From Pseudomonas antarctica (GTDB lineage: Bacteria; Pseudomonadota; Gammaproteobacteria; Pseudomonadales; Pseudomonadaceae): 64,000 nt of DNA. The stretch lies in assembly GCF_001647715.1 (NCBI RefSeq), contig NZ_CP015600.1, positions 3,100,001-3,164,000 on the forward strand, in the 5' to 3' direction. The position numbers were made by a program, and so were the translations under genes. Of this stretch, positions 50,169 to 61,100 are shown in pieces; positions within the stretch are counted from its first letter, which is position 1; each line of letters opens with the position of its first letter. Below the pieces are notes generated by a model. It was not told where the DNA came from and made no database searches. It saw only the letters and a program-made list of their open reading frames with translations.

Positions 50169-51794
50169 TCAGTTGAGCCGCGCCGCATCGGCAGGCGCCG
50201 CCTTGGTCTTGGCCGGCATGATTTCTTGCCACGACGGCAGGCCGAAGCGATCCGGGCGACCCTTGGTGGCGGGGTCCACATCCGCGCGGTTCCACCAGCC
50301 GCCACCCAATGCCTGGAACAGCGCAGTGGTGTCGCTGTACCGGGCGGCCTGCGCCTTGACGCGCGCCAGTGCCGTGTTCTGGTAAGTTTGTTGGGCGGTC
50401 AGCAGGTTGATGTAAGCCACCGCCCCGAGGCGGAACTGGGCCTGCACCAAATCGAGGTTGGCCTGTGCGGAATGTTCAGCCGCGACTTGCTGGTTGAGCG
50501 CGTCGGCGTCAGCCTCCAGCGCTCGGAGCGCATTGGCCACATCCTGGAACGCCGTAATCACCGTGCCGCGATAGCGCGCCGCCGATTCGTCATAGGCCGC
50601 CACGGCGGCACGTTTGCGATGTTCGAGGGCGCCGGCATCAAATATCGGTTGGGTGATCGAGCCGGCAAGGCTCCAGACGCCGGAGCCTGCTGAAAACAGC
50701 TTGGTGCCGCTGGTCACCGTAGACCCCAAAGAGCCGGTAATGCTGAACTGCGGCAACTGGTTGGCGACGGCCACGCCAATGTTGGCGCTGGCCTGATGCA
50801 GTTGAGCTTGTGCAGAACGCACATCCGGCCGCTGGCCGACAATGGCCGAGGGCAAGCTCAGCGGCAGTTCTTGCGGGAGTTGCAGAGACGCGAGGTTGAA
50901 GCGCTCGCCTCGATCCTGATTTGGAAATCGGCCCAGGTAAGCCATCAACTGGTTACGCGTTTGCGCCAATTGTTTTTGCAGGGGCGGCAAGGTGGCGCGG
51001 GTTTGCGCCAGTGCGGTCTGCTGCGTGAGCACGTCGGCATCACCGATGGCGCCGAGTCGGCGCTGCGCCTGCAGCAGGTCCAGTTGGCCGCTCTGGAGTC
51101 GGATGATTTCTTCGGTGGCGGCGACTTGATCCCGCACAGACGCCAGGCTGATGGCGGTATTGACCACATTGGAGGTCAACGTAAGGTACGTCGCCTCCAG
51201 CTGGAAGCGTTGGTACTCGGCTTGCGCTGTGGTCGATTCAATTTGCCGGCGGGTGCCGCCGAAGACGTCCGGGGCGTAGGAAACGCTCAGCGACGCGGAG
51301 CTCACCGTGAGAATCGGCGACTCGGGGAGGCCAGACGTGGCCCCGGAGACTTTCTCGCGGGTTTTCTGAACGTTGCCGCTCACCGAGGGAAACAGCGACG
51401 CCTGGTCGGCGTAGACCAGCTCGTTGGCCTGGCGCAGCGCTGCTTGTGCGGCGCTCACATCGGGGTTGGCACGTAAGGCTTCTTCGACCAGAGCGTTCAA
51501 CGCCGGCGAACGGAACAGCGTCCACCATTGCCCGGGAATATCCATCCCGGCGATCAACCGCTGCGCCGCGCCGCCGACGGCGATGTCGGCCTGGGCAGTG
51601 GTGGTGAGTTTTTCCCGCGAGTAGTCGGCATTCGCGGCCACATCGGGCCGTGTGAAATCAGGCCCGACGGTGCAGCCGGCGAGGGCAAGGCACAGCAGGC
51701 TCAACGAGGCCATAAGGTGTGAGGGTCGAAAAAGCGCACAGGCTGGCGCCACAGGGTGCGGTCCCGATGCAGGCTGCCGAGGCTGCTCTTTCAT
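50169..51794 (-). CDS. Outer-membrane efflux channel lipoprotein (NodT/OprM-like)
   Basis: From ATG 51794 the product has 541 residues; a GTG two codons upstream is possible. A lipobox (LALAGCTVGPDF) marks lipid attachment. Two OEP domains and the repeat-like segments QRLIAGMDIPGQWWTLF, LNALVEEALRANPDVSAAQA and QTALAQTRATLPPLQKQLAQ match OprM/NodT. It is the first gene of the three-gene pump operon, unusual since the channel usually comes last. No regulator gene is adjacent. Confidence 0.92.
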   Translation of the reverse strand: MKEQPRQPASGPHPVAPACALFRPSHLMASLSLLCLALAGCTVGPDFTRPDVAANADYSREKLTTTAQADIAVGGAAQRLIAGMDIPGQWWTLFRSPALNALVEEALRANPDVSAAQAALRQANELVYADQASLFPSVSGNVQKTREKVSGATSGLPESPILTVSSASLSVSYAPDVFGGTRRQIESTTAQAEYQRFQLEATYLTLTSNVVNTAISLASVRDQVAATEEIIRLQSGQLDLLQAQRRLGAIGDADVLTQQTALAQTRATLPPLQKQLAQTRNQLMAYLGRFPNQDRGERFNLASLQLPQELPLSLPSAIVGQRPDVRSAQAQLHQASANIGVAVANQLPQFSITGSLGSTVTSGTKLFSAGSGVWSLAGSITQPIFDAGALEHRKRAAVAAYDESAARYRGTVITAFQDVANALRALEADADALNQQVAAEHSAQANLDLVQAQFRLGAVAYINLLTAQQTYQNTALARVKAQAARYSDTTALFQALGGGWWNRADVDPATKGRPDRFGLPSWQEIMPAKTKAAPADAARLN

Positions 51795-52135
51795 ATTCAC
51801 TCTGATTAATCAGTTGGTTAACTGCTTGTTTGTTCAGCAATGAGTAAAGGTGCATCAGGCCGGGCCGCTTGGCGTGACGGGGTTCAAGTCACGCGGGGCG
51901 CGTGGGTTGAACGTTAATTCAAGAATGGCGTAACCGCCAATAGATGCAATCTTCAGCGGGGGATGTTGGGTGAGGGTTGCGCCTATCTTGCCGGTACCGG
52001 GTGGCTGCCCCATTGCGCATAACTGCTGTGCGGCGTGAGGGCTTAATCGCCTGGCGCGCGATCACTATAGTTTGTTCACCGTCGCAACGCCCTGCGAGGC
52101 GCTGTGCAACCCAGCCGAAGAGTGAGGTGAACATC
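51795..52135. promoter_or_regulatory. Intergenic control region of the RND operon and the bicupin gene
   Basis: About 340 bp separate the divergent genes. Two overlapping palindromes lie just before the channel start: TGATTAATCA (51803-51812) and CAGTT-GGTT-AACTG (51811-51824), which fit a repressor operator on the pump promoter. Farther along are TTGAA-N6-TTCAA (51907-51922) and the small hairpin TGGCG-TAAC-CGCCA near 51926-51939. No gene is seen. Confidence 0.45.
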
Positions 52136-53077
52136 ATGAACAGCGAATTCAAGCCCGACCACAACCACGCGCTGCCGAGCCATCAAGCGGACGCCGAATA
52201 CTTTGAATACAGCAAAGCGGCCAACCCCATCAGCGCCAATCTGATTACCCGAATTCCGTACCACAACTTTCCGGCATCGCTCTATGACAGCGGCCCCTCA
52301 CGGGTGGTAGCGCTCGACCTCAGTGATGCACTGGGTTGCGAAGGCCCGGCCACCGGCCCGGGGCTGTGTGCCAATTTCATTCGCCTGAACGCCGGCGACG
52401 CACTGACGCTGCACCCTAACGCGACTTCACAAGTGTTCTACGTGATTGCCGGGGAGGGGCGTGTCGTGCAGGGCGAGCACGCTATCGAATGGTCAACCGG
52501 TTGTTTTATCGCATTGCCGGGCATGCTGGAAGCCCGCTTCAGTGCATCACAGGATGCGCGACTGTACTACGTGCACGATGAACCGCTGCTGCGCTATCTG
52601 GGGGTGACGCGCAGCACCGACCGCTTCGTGCCAACGCTGTACCCCGCAGCACTGGCCAACCAGAAATTGCGTGAAGCGGCAGATGATCCACATGCCCAGG
52701 ATCGCAGCCGTATCAGTATTTTGCTGGGTAATCGCAACTTTCCCCAGACCCGGACCGTGACCCATGTGCTCTGGGCAATGTACGGCATTCTGCCGGCGGG
52801 CTCGATTCAAAAGCCGCACCGGCACCAGTCGATTGCACTCGACTTCATCATCGACTGCCCCGAGGGGTGCTATTCACTGGTCGGCACTGAGCTGGATGCC
52901 GACGGCCAGATCCGCAATCCGGTGCGCGTTGATTGGGCGCCTGGCCTGGCGTTTGTGACGCCACCGGGTTACTGGCACGCGCACTTCAACGAGTCCGACC
53001 AGGAAGCCTTCCTGATTCCTGTCCAGGACGCCGGGCTGCAAACCTATTTGCGCGCGTTGGATATTCGGTTCAGCTGA
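52136..53077 (+). CDS. Bicupin-fold protein, gentisate-dioxygenase-like
   Basis: ATG 52136, with GAGGTG upstream, gives 313 residues with two cupin barrels. The N-terminal one has lost its metal histidines (ALTLHPNATSQVFYVIAGEG); the C-terminal one keeps KPHRHQSIALDF and GYWHAHFN with metal-type histidines. The family includes gentisate and hydroxynaphthoate dioxygenases, but also binding proteins. No aromatic pathway genes are near. The function is uncertain. Confidence 0.75.
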   Translation: MNSEFKPDHNHALPSHQADAEYFEYSKAANPISANLITRIPYHNFPASLYDSGPSRVVALDLSDALGCEGPATGPGLCANFIRLNAGDALTLHPNATSQVFYVIAGEGRVVQGEHAIEWSTGCFIALPGMLEARFSASQDARLYYVHDEPLLRYLGVTRSTDRFVPTLYPAALANQKLREAADDPHAQDRSRISILLGNRNFPQTRTVTHVLWAMYGILPAGSIQKPHRHQSIALDFIIDCPEGCYSLVGTELDADGQIRNPVRVDWAPGLAFVTPPGYWHAHFNESDQEAFLIPVQDAGLQTYLRALDIRFS

Positions 53078-53091
53078 CAGGCCATAAAGGC

Positions 53092-53121
53092 ACCGCCCTG
53101 GCCTTGTTGCCGGGCGGTTTT
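53092..53121 (+). terminator. Terminator after the bicupin gene
   Basis: ACCGCCC (53092-53098) pairs with GGGCGGT (53112-53118) and is followed by TTT. It lies 15 bases after the stop, between convergent genes. Confidence 0.65.
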
Positions 53122-54028
53122 AGCGTTTCCAGTAAGGTGTATCACCCAACTGCTCGACGATAAAGTCGATAAAACACCTTACCTTGGACGACACGATTCG
53201 CTTCGGCGGATAGACAAACCACACGGCATACGCCTGCTCTGCGCCACGGATTTCCCATTGCTCCAGCCAGACCTGCAATTCACCCGCTGCAATACTCTTG
53301 GCCACCAGCCAGTCAGGCAGCAACGCATAGCCCAGCCCTTGGCGCGCGGCGATTAACTGAGCGTCCAGATCGTTGATCCGCACACCGTCGTTATGCATCA
53401 GTGGCAACAGTTCGTCGGCGCGGGCAAACGCAAAGTGCCCAGCGGCATTCGTACTCACGATGGCAGGCAGGCCCGCGAGGTCTGCGGGCGTTGCCGGAGC
53501 CGGGTGTTCCATGCAAAAAGCCGGGCTTGCCACCAGCCAATACTTGCCGTCGCAAATCTTGCGGGCTTTGAGCGTGGAGTCGGGAAGGGCGCCAATGCGT
53601 ATGGCAAGGTCCACGCCTGAATGGATCAGGTTGACCTGGTCGTCATCCAGTACAAGCTCCAGCTTGATCTGCGGATAGCGGGCCAGAAACAGGTTCAAGA
53701 CCGGAAGGATATGGTGGCGGGCAAATGCGGGCGGCAAGTTGAGTTTAAGTAACCCTCTGGGTTCCTGGTTCAGTGCCGAGGTTGCCGCTTTGGCTTGTTC
53801 AAGTTCATCCAGCACCCTGCGGGCGTGCATCAGAAATGTCTGGCCGCCTTCCGTCAGGTGCAGCATGCGCGTGGACCGGTTGAACAAGGCGATGCCCAGG
53901 TCCTGCTCAAGATCCTTCACGTAGCGTGAAACCGTTGACGCCTTGATGCCGAGCCGCTCGGCGGCACGGGAGAAGTTATTGCCTTCAGCGGCTTCGACGA
54001 AGGCGGTTAGCGCAGTGAAATAGTCCAA
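53120..54028 (-). CDS. LysR-family transcriptional regulator
   Basis: The 302-residue protein has the LysR helix-turn-helix (AAEGNNFSRAAERLGIKAST, then VSRYVKDLEQDLG) and a full effector domain. It resembles the 'CrgA/DhcR-like' set whose targets are usually elsewhere. Upstream lies 195 bp of DNA and then the hcp gene; the neighbours are not an obvious target. Confidence 0.93.
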   Translation of the reverse strand: MDYFTALTAFVEAAEGNNFSRAAERLGIKASTVSRYVKDLEQDLGIALFNRSTRMLHLTEGGQTFLMHARRVLDELEQAKAATSALNQEPRGLLKLNLPPAFARHHILPVLNLFLARYPQIKLELVLDDDQVNLIHSGVDLAIRIGALPDSTLKARKICDGKYWLVASPAFCMEHPAPATPADLAGLPAIVSTNAAGHFAFARADELLPLMHNDGVRINDLDAQLIAARQGLGYALLPDWLVAKSIAAGELQVWLEQWEIRGAEQAYAVWFVYPPKRIVSSKVRCFIDFIVEQLGDTPYWKR

Positions 54029-54179
54029 GTGCCGCCTCGCTATTTAGGATGGGGAGAGGCGCTCAGGTTACCGGCTCTTGTCGGGCGCGGCCATTCACAT
54101 CCTGCAACCCCATTCAGCGAGGTACTGCAAAAAAGCAATCTGTAAGCATTGTTCAATGGTTGTTCCAAACACAGGTAGA

Positions 54180-54215
54180 CGAAGGCTACAGGGCGATAGG
54201 ACCCTGCAGCCTTCG
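54180..54215 (-). terminator. Hairpin downstream of hcp
   Basis: CGAAGGCT and CAGGG (54180-54193) pair with CCCTG and AGCCTTCG (54202-54215), one mismatch, loop of eight. It lies 8 bases after the hcp stop. The minus strand continues TCTACC, a poor T run. Confidence 0.55.
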
Positions 54216-54223
54216 TTGCCGTC

Positions 54224-54712
54224 TTATACCTTCGGCGCCAACCACGAATCTTCGGCTTCAATGCCGTCTGGCTCGTAGGTCCAAGTGATTTTTTCGTAGG
54301 TGAACGCCAGGTCTTCCATGTGCCCCATTTGCTTGTTGTTCGGGTCCAGGCAGTTCGGCGTCCATGACTTCATCGACACCAGCACCGCATTTTCGAGCTT
54401 CGCGGTGTAGTACTTCTCCTCGGTGCCTTTGGGCGAGATGCGATAGAACTCTAGGGAGACGGTTTTCATTTGCTCGCCGGACGTCAAGGCCTGGTAGAGC
54501 TTGGGCGAGGCCTTGTCGATTTCCTTGGTCAGGGTCATTGCGCCATGCACGCGCTTGCCTGTAGGAAGCCCGGTTTGCGGGTTTTTCGGGATTTCGATGG
54601 TGTGGTCTACGGCCTGCAGGAGGATCTTTCCTTCGTGGCCCTGGACTTTGGTCGAACCTTCGATTTTGCCTTGGTTCTGGCCTTCCAGCGTGAGATAGCA
54701 GGGCATGGGCAT
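54224..54712 (-). CDS. hcp: Type VI secretion tube protein Hcp
   Basis: ATG 54712 (162 residues) follows GGAG on the minus strand. The sequence follows the Hcp pattern: PCYLTLEGQNQGKIEGST, GKILLQAVDHTIEIPKNPQT, VHGAMTLTKEIDKASPKLYQ. Hcp hexamers stack into the tube that carries toxins out of the cell. It lies 116 bp after a NarL-type regulator gene in the type VI cluster; the tandem CGCGATGG repeats upstream may give it its own control. Confidence 0.94.
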   Translation of the reverse strand: MPMPCYLTLEGQNQGKIEGSTKVQGHEGKILLQAVDHTIEIPKNPQTGLPTGKRVHGAMTLTKEIDKASPKLYQALTSGEQMKTVSLEFYRISPKGTEEKYYTAKLENAVLVSMKSWTPNCLDPNNKQMGHMEDLAFTYEKITWTYEPDGIEAEDSWLAPKV

Positions 54713-54748
54713 AACGAGCACTCCAGTTCATTAAGTAAGGTGAACGTA

Positions 54749-54778
54749 CGCGATGGCCTTCAAGCCGCTTCGCGATGG
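54749..54778. promoter_or_regulatory. Tandem CGCGATGG repeats upstream of hcp
   Basis: Two exact copies of the eight-base CGCGATGG lie at 54749-54756 and 54771-54778, 22 bp apart, two helical turns, within the leader between the NarL-type regulator and hcp. Spacing fits a dimeric activator such as the adjacent NarL-type protein. This is inferred. Confidence 0.35.
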
Positions 54779-54828
54779 AGTCAGATTACTGAGGGCCGGC
54801 AACCGCGACCCTCCGGTGAAGACCTGAA

Positions 54829-55473
54829 TCATTCTTGAGCGCACACGCCCAGCTTGAACGCCCATTGGGTAAGGTCCGCGGCGTTGTGCGCATCGAGTTT
54901 TTTCATCAGGTTCAAGCGGTGGGTTTCGACCGTTTTCAAGCTGATGCATAACAGCTCGGCAACATCGCGGTTACGCGCGCCTTCAGCCACCAGCTTAAGG
55001 ATCTGGCGCTCGCGATCGGTCAGCGTGATGCCTGGCTGTGCGCTCGCGTTTGCCCGCAGCGCTGCGACCTGGTCGGGGTTCAAGTCGGCATCCAGAAACG
55101 GCCGGCCCGCGAGCAACGTGGCAATGGCCGCCCTGAGCACCTCACTGGTGCTGCTTTTGAGGACGTAACCATCCGCGCCGGCATCCAGCGCCAAGGCGGC
55201 GTTTTGTTCACTAAGACGAGCCGTGAGGGTCAGGACACGAATAGCTGGCCAGCGCTGGCGTATCAACGGCAAGGCAGAAAGGCCATCCATCACCGGCATG
55301 TTCAGGTCCAGCAGCAGCAAGTCCGGCTCTAGGGCGCGGCACACGTCCAGCGCCTGGCGCCCATTCTCGGCGTCCCCGACAACCCTGACTCCAGGCGCGT
55401 CAAGGAGCAGGGCACGCAAACCCTCACGCATCAGCGGGTGGTCATCTACCAGCACAATCCGATAGTCAGCCAT
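54829..55473 (-). CDS. NarL/FixJ-type response regulator
   Basis: The 214-residue protein has a receiver (D56 in DLLLLDLNMPVMDG) and a LuxR-type helix-turn-helix (TDRERQILKLVAEGARNRDV and LLCISLKTVETHRLNLM). It lies 24 bp after the hybrid kinase, so the pair is a phosphorelay. It may control type VI genes; hcp follows it directly. Confidence 0.93.
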   Translation of the reverse strand: MADYRIVLVDDHPLMREGLRALLLDAPGVRVVGDAENGRQALDVCRALEPDLLLLDLNMPVMDGLSALPLIRQRWPAIRVLTLTARLSEQNAALALDAGADGYVLKSSTSEVLRAAIATLLAGRPFLDADLNPDQVAALRANASAQPGITLTDRERQILKLVAEGARNRDVAELLCISLKTVETHRLNLMKKLDAHNAADLTQWAFKLGVCAQE

Positions 55474-55497
55474 AGGTCATCCTGTATGAGGGGTGTA

Positions 55498-58185
55498 TCA
55501 AAAAAGCCGCGCGCACGCGGTCTCAAGACTGCGTAATGCGGCTTCGCAGTCAGCGTGTTTTTGTTGTTCTGCACTGTCTTCAAGCTGGCGGCCGAGGTGC
55601 TCCAGCTCCCGCTCACCGAATTGCCCGCAGGTGCCTATAAGGGTGTGTGCCAGTTGCGCCAACTCCGCGTAATCCGCCACGTCGCACGCCTGGCGCAGCG
55701 CACCCAGCAAGCGTTGCGTGTCGACCCGAAACAGCTCGCGCAGGCGCGGTTCGGTGAGCGGCGAGACGGCTGGCGGCTCAGTGGCCTGCACCCGTAGAGG
55801 GCCAATGGCACCGGCGGGCATCGGCGCAGGTTCCATGCCGCGCTTGAGTTGCCAGGCAATGGCGGTTTCCAGTGCCCTGAACAGCTGCCCGGGCAGCACC
55901 GGTTTCGCCAGGTAGGCATTGGCACCCTGGCGCAGGAAACCTTCGCGATCACCTTCCATGGCGTTCGCTGTCAGTGCAATGACCCAGATATCTTCATCGA
56001 GCACCCCATTCGCCCCCGAGCGCAGCTTGCCGATGGTTTCCAGCCCACCCATCACCGGCATTTGACTGTCCATCAAGACCACGTCGAAGATCACTTTGCT
56101 CATCAGCTGCAAGGCTTGTTCCCCATTGCTCGCGCACTGGAAACGATGGCCGAATCGTTCAAGGTACAGGCAGGCGATTTCACGGTTGGTGGCGACATCG
56201 TCTACCACCAGAACATTGAGTTGATACGCTTGGCCAAGCAGTGTGTCCATGTCCTCGCGTACCGGCGGTACGATCACTTCATCCGGAGCCAGGGGCGGGA
56301 AGGGCAGCACCAGGGTAAACGTCGACCCATTGCCGGGTGTACTTTTGACTCCGAGCTCGCCGCCCATGAGTTGCGCCAGGCGGTGGCTGATTGAAAGGCC
56401 CAACCCGGTACCGCCGTATTCGCGAGTGGTGGAGGCATCGGCTTGGCGAAAAGCATCGAAAATCTGTGCCTGTTTGTCCTCGGCAATGCCAATGCCGGTG
56501 TCTTCGACGCTAAAACCCACGGTGATCCCCGGCCCCTTCCACACCAGTAACCGCACAGAACCACTCGGGGTGAACTTGATGGCATTGCCGAGCAAATTGA
56601 GCAATATCTGCCGCAAGCGCAAGGGGTCACCCTTGACGCCCGCCGGTACGTCGCTGGCCACTTGCACGGTCAGGCGCAGCTGCTTCTCTTGCGCACTCGG
56701 CACCAGCACGTTGATCGCCTCGGTAACCAACGCAACCACGTCGAACGCCGTGTGTTCCACGATAAGGTTCCCTGACTCTATTTTGGAAAGGTCAAGAATG
56801 TCGTTGATCAACGCCAGCAGCACGTCGCCGTTATCTCGGATAGACCCCACGAAGCGCAGCTGTGGTGTGTCCAATGACGTGTCAGCGAGCAAATGGCTCA
56901 TGCCGATGATCGCGTTGAGCGGGGTACGGATTTCGTGGCTCATGTTCGCCAGGAACTCGCCCCTGAGCAGGTTGGCCCGGTCGGCGCTCTGCCACGCTTC
57001 GCGCAACTCGCAGGTGCGCGCCTGCACCTGGCTTTCAAGCCCCAGACGCTCGGTGTGAACGGTGTCGAGCAGGTCGTTATAGGCTCGGGCAAAGCGTCCC
57101 AGCTCATCGTCGTGAACCACCGGCAGGCGGCGAGTCAGGTCATCGGAGTGTCGGGTTTCTTCGATGGCCTGGGCGAAGCCGGCCAGCGGGCGCGCCAGTT
57201 GTTGGCGCAGTACGGTGAGCAGGCCCAGGGTCAACAGCACCAAACCGATCAACGCAAACGGCGCTTCGTTCATGATCAGTTGCAAGGTGTTGGCCTGCAG
57301 GCGCGCTCGCGGGTAAAGCGACACCAGGTACCAGTCCAGCACGTCCAGGCGCGCGACCACCGCAGTGCCATGGTTGAGCTTCAGTAGCTGGGGAAAGGTG
57401 CCTTTCATGTCCAGGCCGGGTAACGGCGTCGTCAGGTAACGGTACTCTTTGGGTGCCCCTCCGGGCAGCGTGGCGATGGGCAGCCCGGTGTGGTCGATAA
57501 TAAAACCGTTGTAGCCGCGCAGTAACTGCGACATGCGCGCAAAACGGTCATTGAGCTGCAGGTCGTAGCCGGTGATGACTTCCACCTTGCCGTGCTTGTC
57601 GCGGCCGATGGCGGCCACAGTGATCAGTTGTTGCCCGGTATGGGGGTCATAGACAGGCCCGTCCCAGACAATGTCGGCCTTTGTATCCGGCAGGCGCTTG
57701 CTCAAGTCCCGCAGATAGTCGGCACGGCTGGCGGTAAACCCCTTGACGGGGTAGGGGCCGGTGGAAAAGGCAGCGCCGATGCCCGGGAAGTAGAAAAACG
57801 TATCCACGATCATCGACAGGCCCGCCGCGCCATAGGCTTCGGCCGCCACTGCTGCACGGGGTAACTTGGTCGACGGTGCGGCGCCTGGGTCGGGTAGCCA
57901 GCAGAGCGTGCTGCGCGGCGTCGGTATATCGATTTCTTCGGTCGCCGGGCTGCGCCACAGTCGCAGTAACCGGCGGGCGCCATCGGCGCTTTCCTGCAAA
58001 TCATCGTTATCGACGCGCGTGATCAACTCCACGCGTTGGCTGAGCTCCTGCAGCGACTCGCGCTCCAGTTGATGGTAGACGCGCCACGCGCTCAGCCCGG
58101 TTGCAACACACCAACTGCCGGCCAGAACCACGACCAGCACGCAGGTAATGCGCAAAGCCAGTGACCGGCGCCATAGTTTTCTCAT
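55498..58185 (-). CDS. Hybrid sensor kinase with HAMP, HisKA, HATPase, REC and Hpt domains
   Basis: The 895-residue protein has a first membrane helix (about 11-32), a double-Cache-type periplasmic domain (about 40-300), a second helix (308-327), HAMP, HisKA with H417 in [12 protein letters not shown], an intact HATPase ([10 protein letters not shown]), a receiver with D706, and an Hpt domain with H847 in [11 protein letters not shown] full internal phosphorelay feeds the NarL-type regulator. The start overlaps the tssM stop by 4 bases, so it is made together with the secretion apparatus. Confidence 0.94.
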   Translation of the reverse strand: MRKLWRRSLALRITCVLVVVLAGSWCVATGLSAWRVYHQLERESLQELSQRVELITRVDNDDLQESADGARRLLRLWRSPATEEIDIPTPRSTLCWLPDPGAAPSTKLPRAAVAAEAYGAAGLSMIVDTFFYFPGIGAAFSTGPYPVKGFTASRADYLRDLSKRLPDTKADIVWDGPVYDPHTGQQLITVAAIGRDKHGKVEVITGYDLQLNDRFARMSQLLRGYNGFIIDHTGLPIATLPGGAPKEYRYLTTPLPGLDMKGTFPQLLKLNHGTAVVARLDVLDWYLVSLYPRARLQANTLQLIMNEAPFALIGLVLLTLGLLTVLRQQLARPLAGFAQAIEETRHSDDLTRRLPVVHDDELGRFARAYNDLLDTVHTERLGLESQVQARTCELREAWQSADRANLLRGEFLANMSHEIRTPLNAIIGMSHLLADTSLDTPQLRFVGSIRDNGDVLLALINDILDLSKIESGNLIVEHTAFDVVALVTEAINVLVPSAQEKQLRLTVQVASDVPAGVKGDPLRLRQILLNLLGNAIKFTPSGSVRLLVWKGPGITVGFSVEDTGIGIAEDKQAQIFDAFRQADASTTREYGGTGLGLSISHRLAQLMGGELGVKSTPGNGSTFTLVLPFPPLAPDEVIVPPVREDMDTLLGQAYQLNVLVVDDVATNREIACLYLERFGHRFQCASNGEQALQLMSKVIFDVVLMDSQMPVMGGLETIGKLRSGANGVLDEDIWVIALTANAMEGDREGFLRQGANAYLAKPVLPGQLFRALETAIAWQLKRGMEPAPMPAGAIGPLRVQATEPPAVSPLTEPRLRELFRVDTQRLLGALRQACDVADYAELAQLAHTLIGTCGQFGERELEHLGRQLEDSAEQQKHADCEAALRSLETACARLF

Positions 58186-61100
58186 TCAGGTGGGGCCTTG
58201 GTATCCGCTGGCCATACGGGGGACGGGGTGCCCGACCAGCCATAGGCAATCTGTGCCGGTGGTGCCTGCGCGGCCAAACGCCGTTCGGCAACGCTGCCTT
58301 GCGCGGCTTCACCCACTGCGTTAGTGGCGTCCTGGGTATCCATGGCCGTCAGTTGGTCACTGATGGTTTTCAGTTGTTCATTGATCGCCTTGGACTGGCT
58401 GTCGGCAGCCTGGGTTTGTTGGTCGGTTTGTAACAACGTATCCGCCCCGGTATATCGATAGGTGAGTGTCAGCTGGGTAATGTTATCGCTGGCCATCAAG
58501 TCACGCTGGTCAGGAAAGTCGTCCGGGGTAAGGGTGCGTTGGCCACTGGCAAATGACTGCAGGAAATCGATGAACCCATGCTTGCCAGGCCAGCGTTTAG
58601 TCAGCGTGTAGTGTGCAAAACGTACCTGCAGGCTGACATCGCCGCACGCGCCTGGCGTCCAGGTGAAGGATTCGCTGGTGGGGAAATTGAAGTTATCCAG
58701 GACGGTTGTATGGCTGCTGCATTGCAACGTCAGTCGGGTTTGCTGCGGTAATTGCCGGGCGCCCAGGTTGATCGACACCGGTGTGGCCTGAATGCCGACC
58801 ACGGAGGCACTGGTTGGCAGGCTGAGCTGGGGCTGCAACGCTGCCAGCTGTGCCTGCAACTCTTTTTCAGCCGTTTGCAGATTTTGCCGTTGCGCCTGGC
58901 GCACAGCCTGTTGCGCACCTGTTTGGCGCTTGGCGGCTGCGAGGTCCGACTGGGCATGTTGCATGCGGCCAATGTAGGCAAGGAAGGCACTGTTCATCGG
59001 CACTTTCTGGCCCAATGCAATAACCGGTTTAAACCCCTGCGCATCCTGCTGGATGAAGGTCTTGATTGGGCCATTGAGAAACCGCGGGAGTTGGCCGCGC
59101 TCGCCATAGAGCGCGTCATTCAACAACACCGGGTCTTGCACGCCCGCCACGGCGCCCAATACCTGGCTGTTCCATTGCTGCTGCAATTGGCTGGCGGCAA
59201 TCTGGCCGGCGTAGGCCATCTCGAAATCCAGGCCGCCGGAGGCCAGTTTCCAGACGAGCGATTCGCGCGCGTCACCTTGCGTCAATTGGTTACGCAAAGC
59301 GTCGCGCAGGTCTTGAGCTTCCCACAGGGCAGCGGACTTGATTGTCGGGTCGTTGCCAAAGCCCCAATTGTCGAGGGCTACCTGGAACGCCTGTGCATCG
59401 CTCTTGCGCAGGTCAGTGGCTACCGCCTGCAATTTTTGATTGAACTGGCTAAGTACCTTTGCCTGCCTCATATCACTGTTCACGGCATCCACGCCCTTGG
59501 CGACAGAGCCGCTGCTGGCGACATCCTTGATTGCGTTACCGCCCAGTTCATTGGCGATGCGCAGGTGTCCGAGCAGGCTGCTGTTATCCGCTGCGGGGGT
59601 TTCTTGCGCCAACTCAAACAGGCGGTTCATGTGCACGCTCAGTTGCGCCCACGGCCTGCGGTTGGCCGCCGGAATCAAGGCGAAACGCTCGGCAGTGCGT
59701 TGCAGCAGTTGACGGTAAGGCGCACGTGCCGTGCCGACGGTACTGAGGGCGTCGCGCCATTGTGCTTGGCTGGTCATCCGGGCTTGATCCATCGAAAGGT
59801 AACCTTCGACAAAGCGATACCAGGCATCCTGCGTGTCATCCTGGTACTGCACAAGAAAATGCTCACGTTGATTTTTCCATAATGCCTGATTACCCGTCGC
59901 GGCGATCAGCTCATCGATGAATCCCAGAATCGCGCTGCGGCCTTCAAAAGTAAATGCACGGGGTAGCGCAGCGTCGGCGTCTTTCGGCACCTGCGAGTAG
60001 TCAGAATAGCGAAGCGTGGGCAATTGCGGCTGTTGGTCAGCCCAGGCTTCCAACCAGGACAATGACCGATTGGCAAGGCCCAGGCCGTTAAGCTGGCGCA
60101 GCGCGTTAGCGCGATCCTCCACCAAGGCTCGTTCGTCGGTTTGCCAGTTCAGGTAAGCCTTGAAGCTGCCACTCAACGATTGCACCTGCGTCGCACTGGG
60201 CACCTGATCCGGTAAAAACCGCCGTAGCAGCGGCAGCAGTTCCTCGCCAGGGCCTGGCAAGGCATTCAGGGCGCCGCCGGCGAGGCGCGCATTGATCAAG
60301 TTGATGCGCCGAACCAACAGCTCCGTGTAGCTGGCGATCAGGGTGTCGTCGTTGCTGGTCGCAATCGCCTGCAACTGATCAGGCAGCAGCGTCATGAACA
60401 AGGGGCGCTGCACGTTTTTATCGAACCCGGCCACGTATCCGGCACGGTCGAACTGAATCACTTGATTGACCCGGTTGTGGAAAGGCAGCCAGCGCTTCCA
60501 GCTCGGCGTCACATCATGCTCAAGGCTCTCAATGAACTGGTGATACTGGTCAAACGTGTGCAGATCCCGTTCCAACCCCTTATCGAAAGTGCTGGTGGGC
60601 GGCCATTTTTGAGCGATCAGGTCCAGTTCGTGACTGACATGATTGCTGGAGTGCATCAGCAGGACGGCGCAGGCGCCGCATCCGACCAACCACAGCACGA
60701 CGGCGGCATGCCCTGTCAAACGGCGCCAGTGCCGCCAACCGTCGATGGCGCGGTACGCGAAGCGTTGCGAAGGCAGTACACGGTCGAACAGTTCATGGCT
60801 GAACCAGCCGACCGTGCTGCCATCTTCCTCAACCCCCTCGGCGGTTAAAAACAGACCGGACAACAGGGGCGGGGCGCAGTAAGGGTTGCTGGCGAAGGCG
60901 GGCAACAATAGTTGTTCCAATGCCGGGCGCAGCGCGGCGACACGCTCGGGAAAATGCAGTGCCTGGGCGTTGGGCAGCAGCCGTTGCCCAAGGTCGACCC
61001 GCAGTTCGAAGAGACGACGGCCGACTTCACCCAGTACCTTGTCCAGGAATGCGCGGGCGTCTGCATCGCCACCATCGACCAGCAGACCGAGCGCCTGCTG

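Noticed and set aside
54713..54828. Sigma-54 promoter for hcp
   Set aside because: No GG-N10-GC element with the TGGCAC/TTGCA context was found in the minus-strand leader.
58752..59882. 376-codon plus-strand frame inside tssM
   Set aside because: Antisense shadow of a conserved type VI gene.
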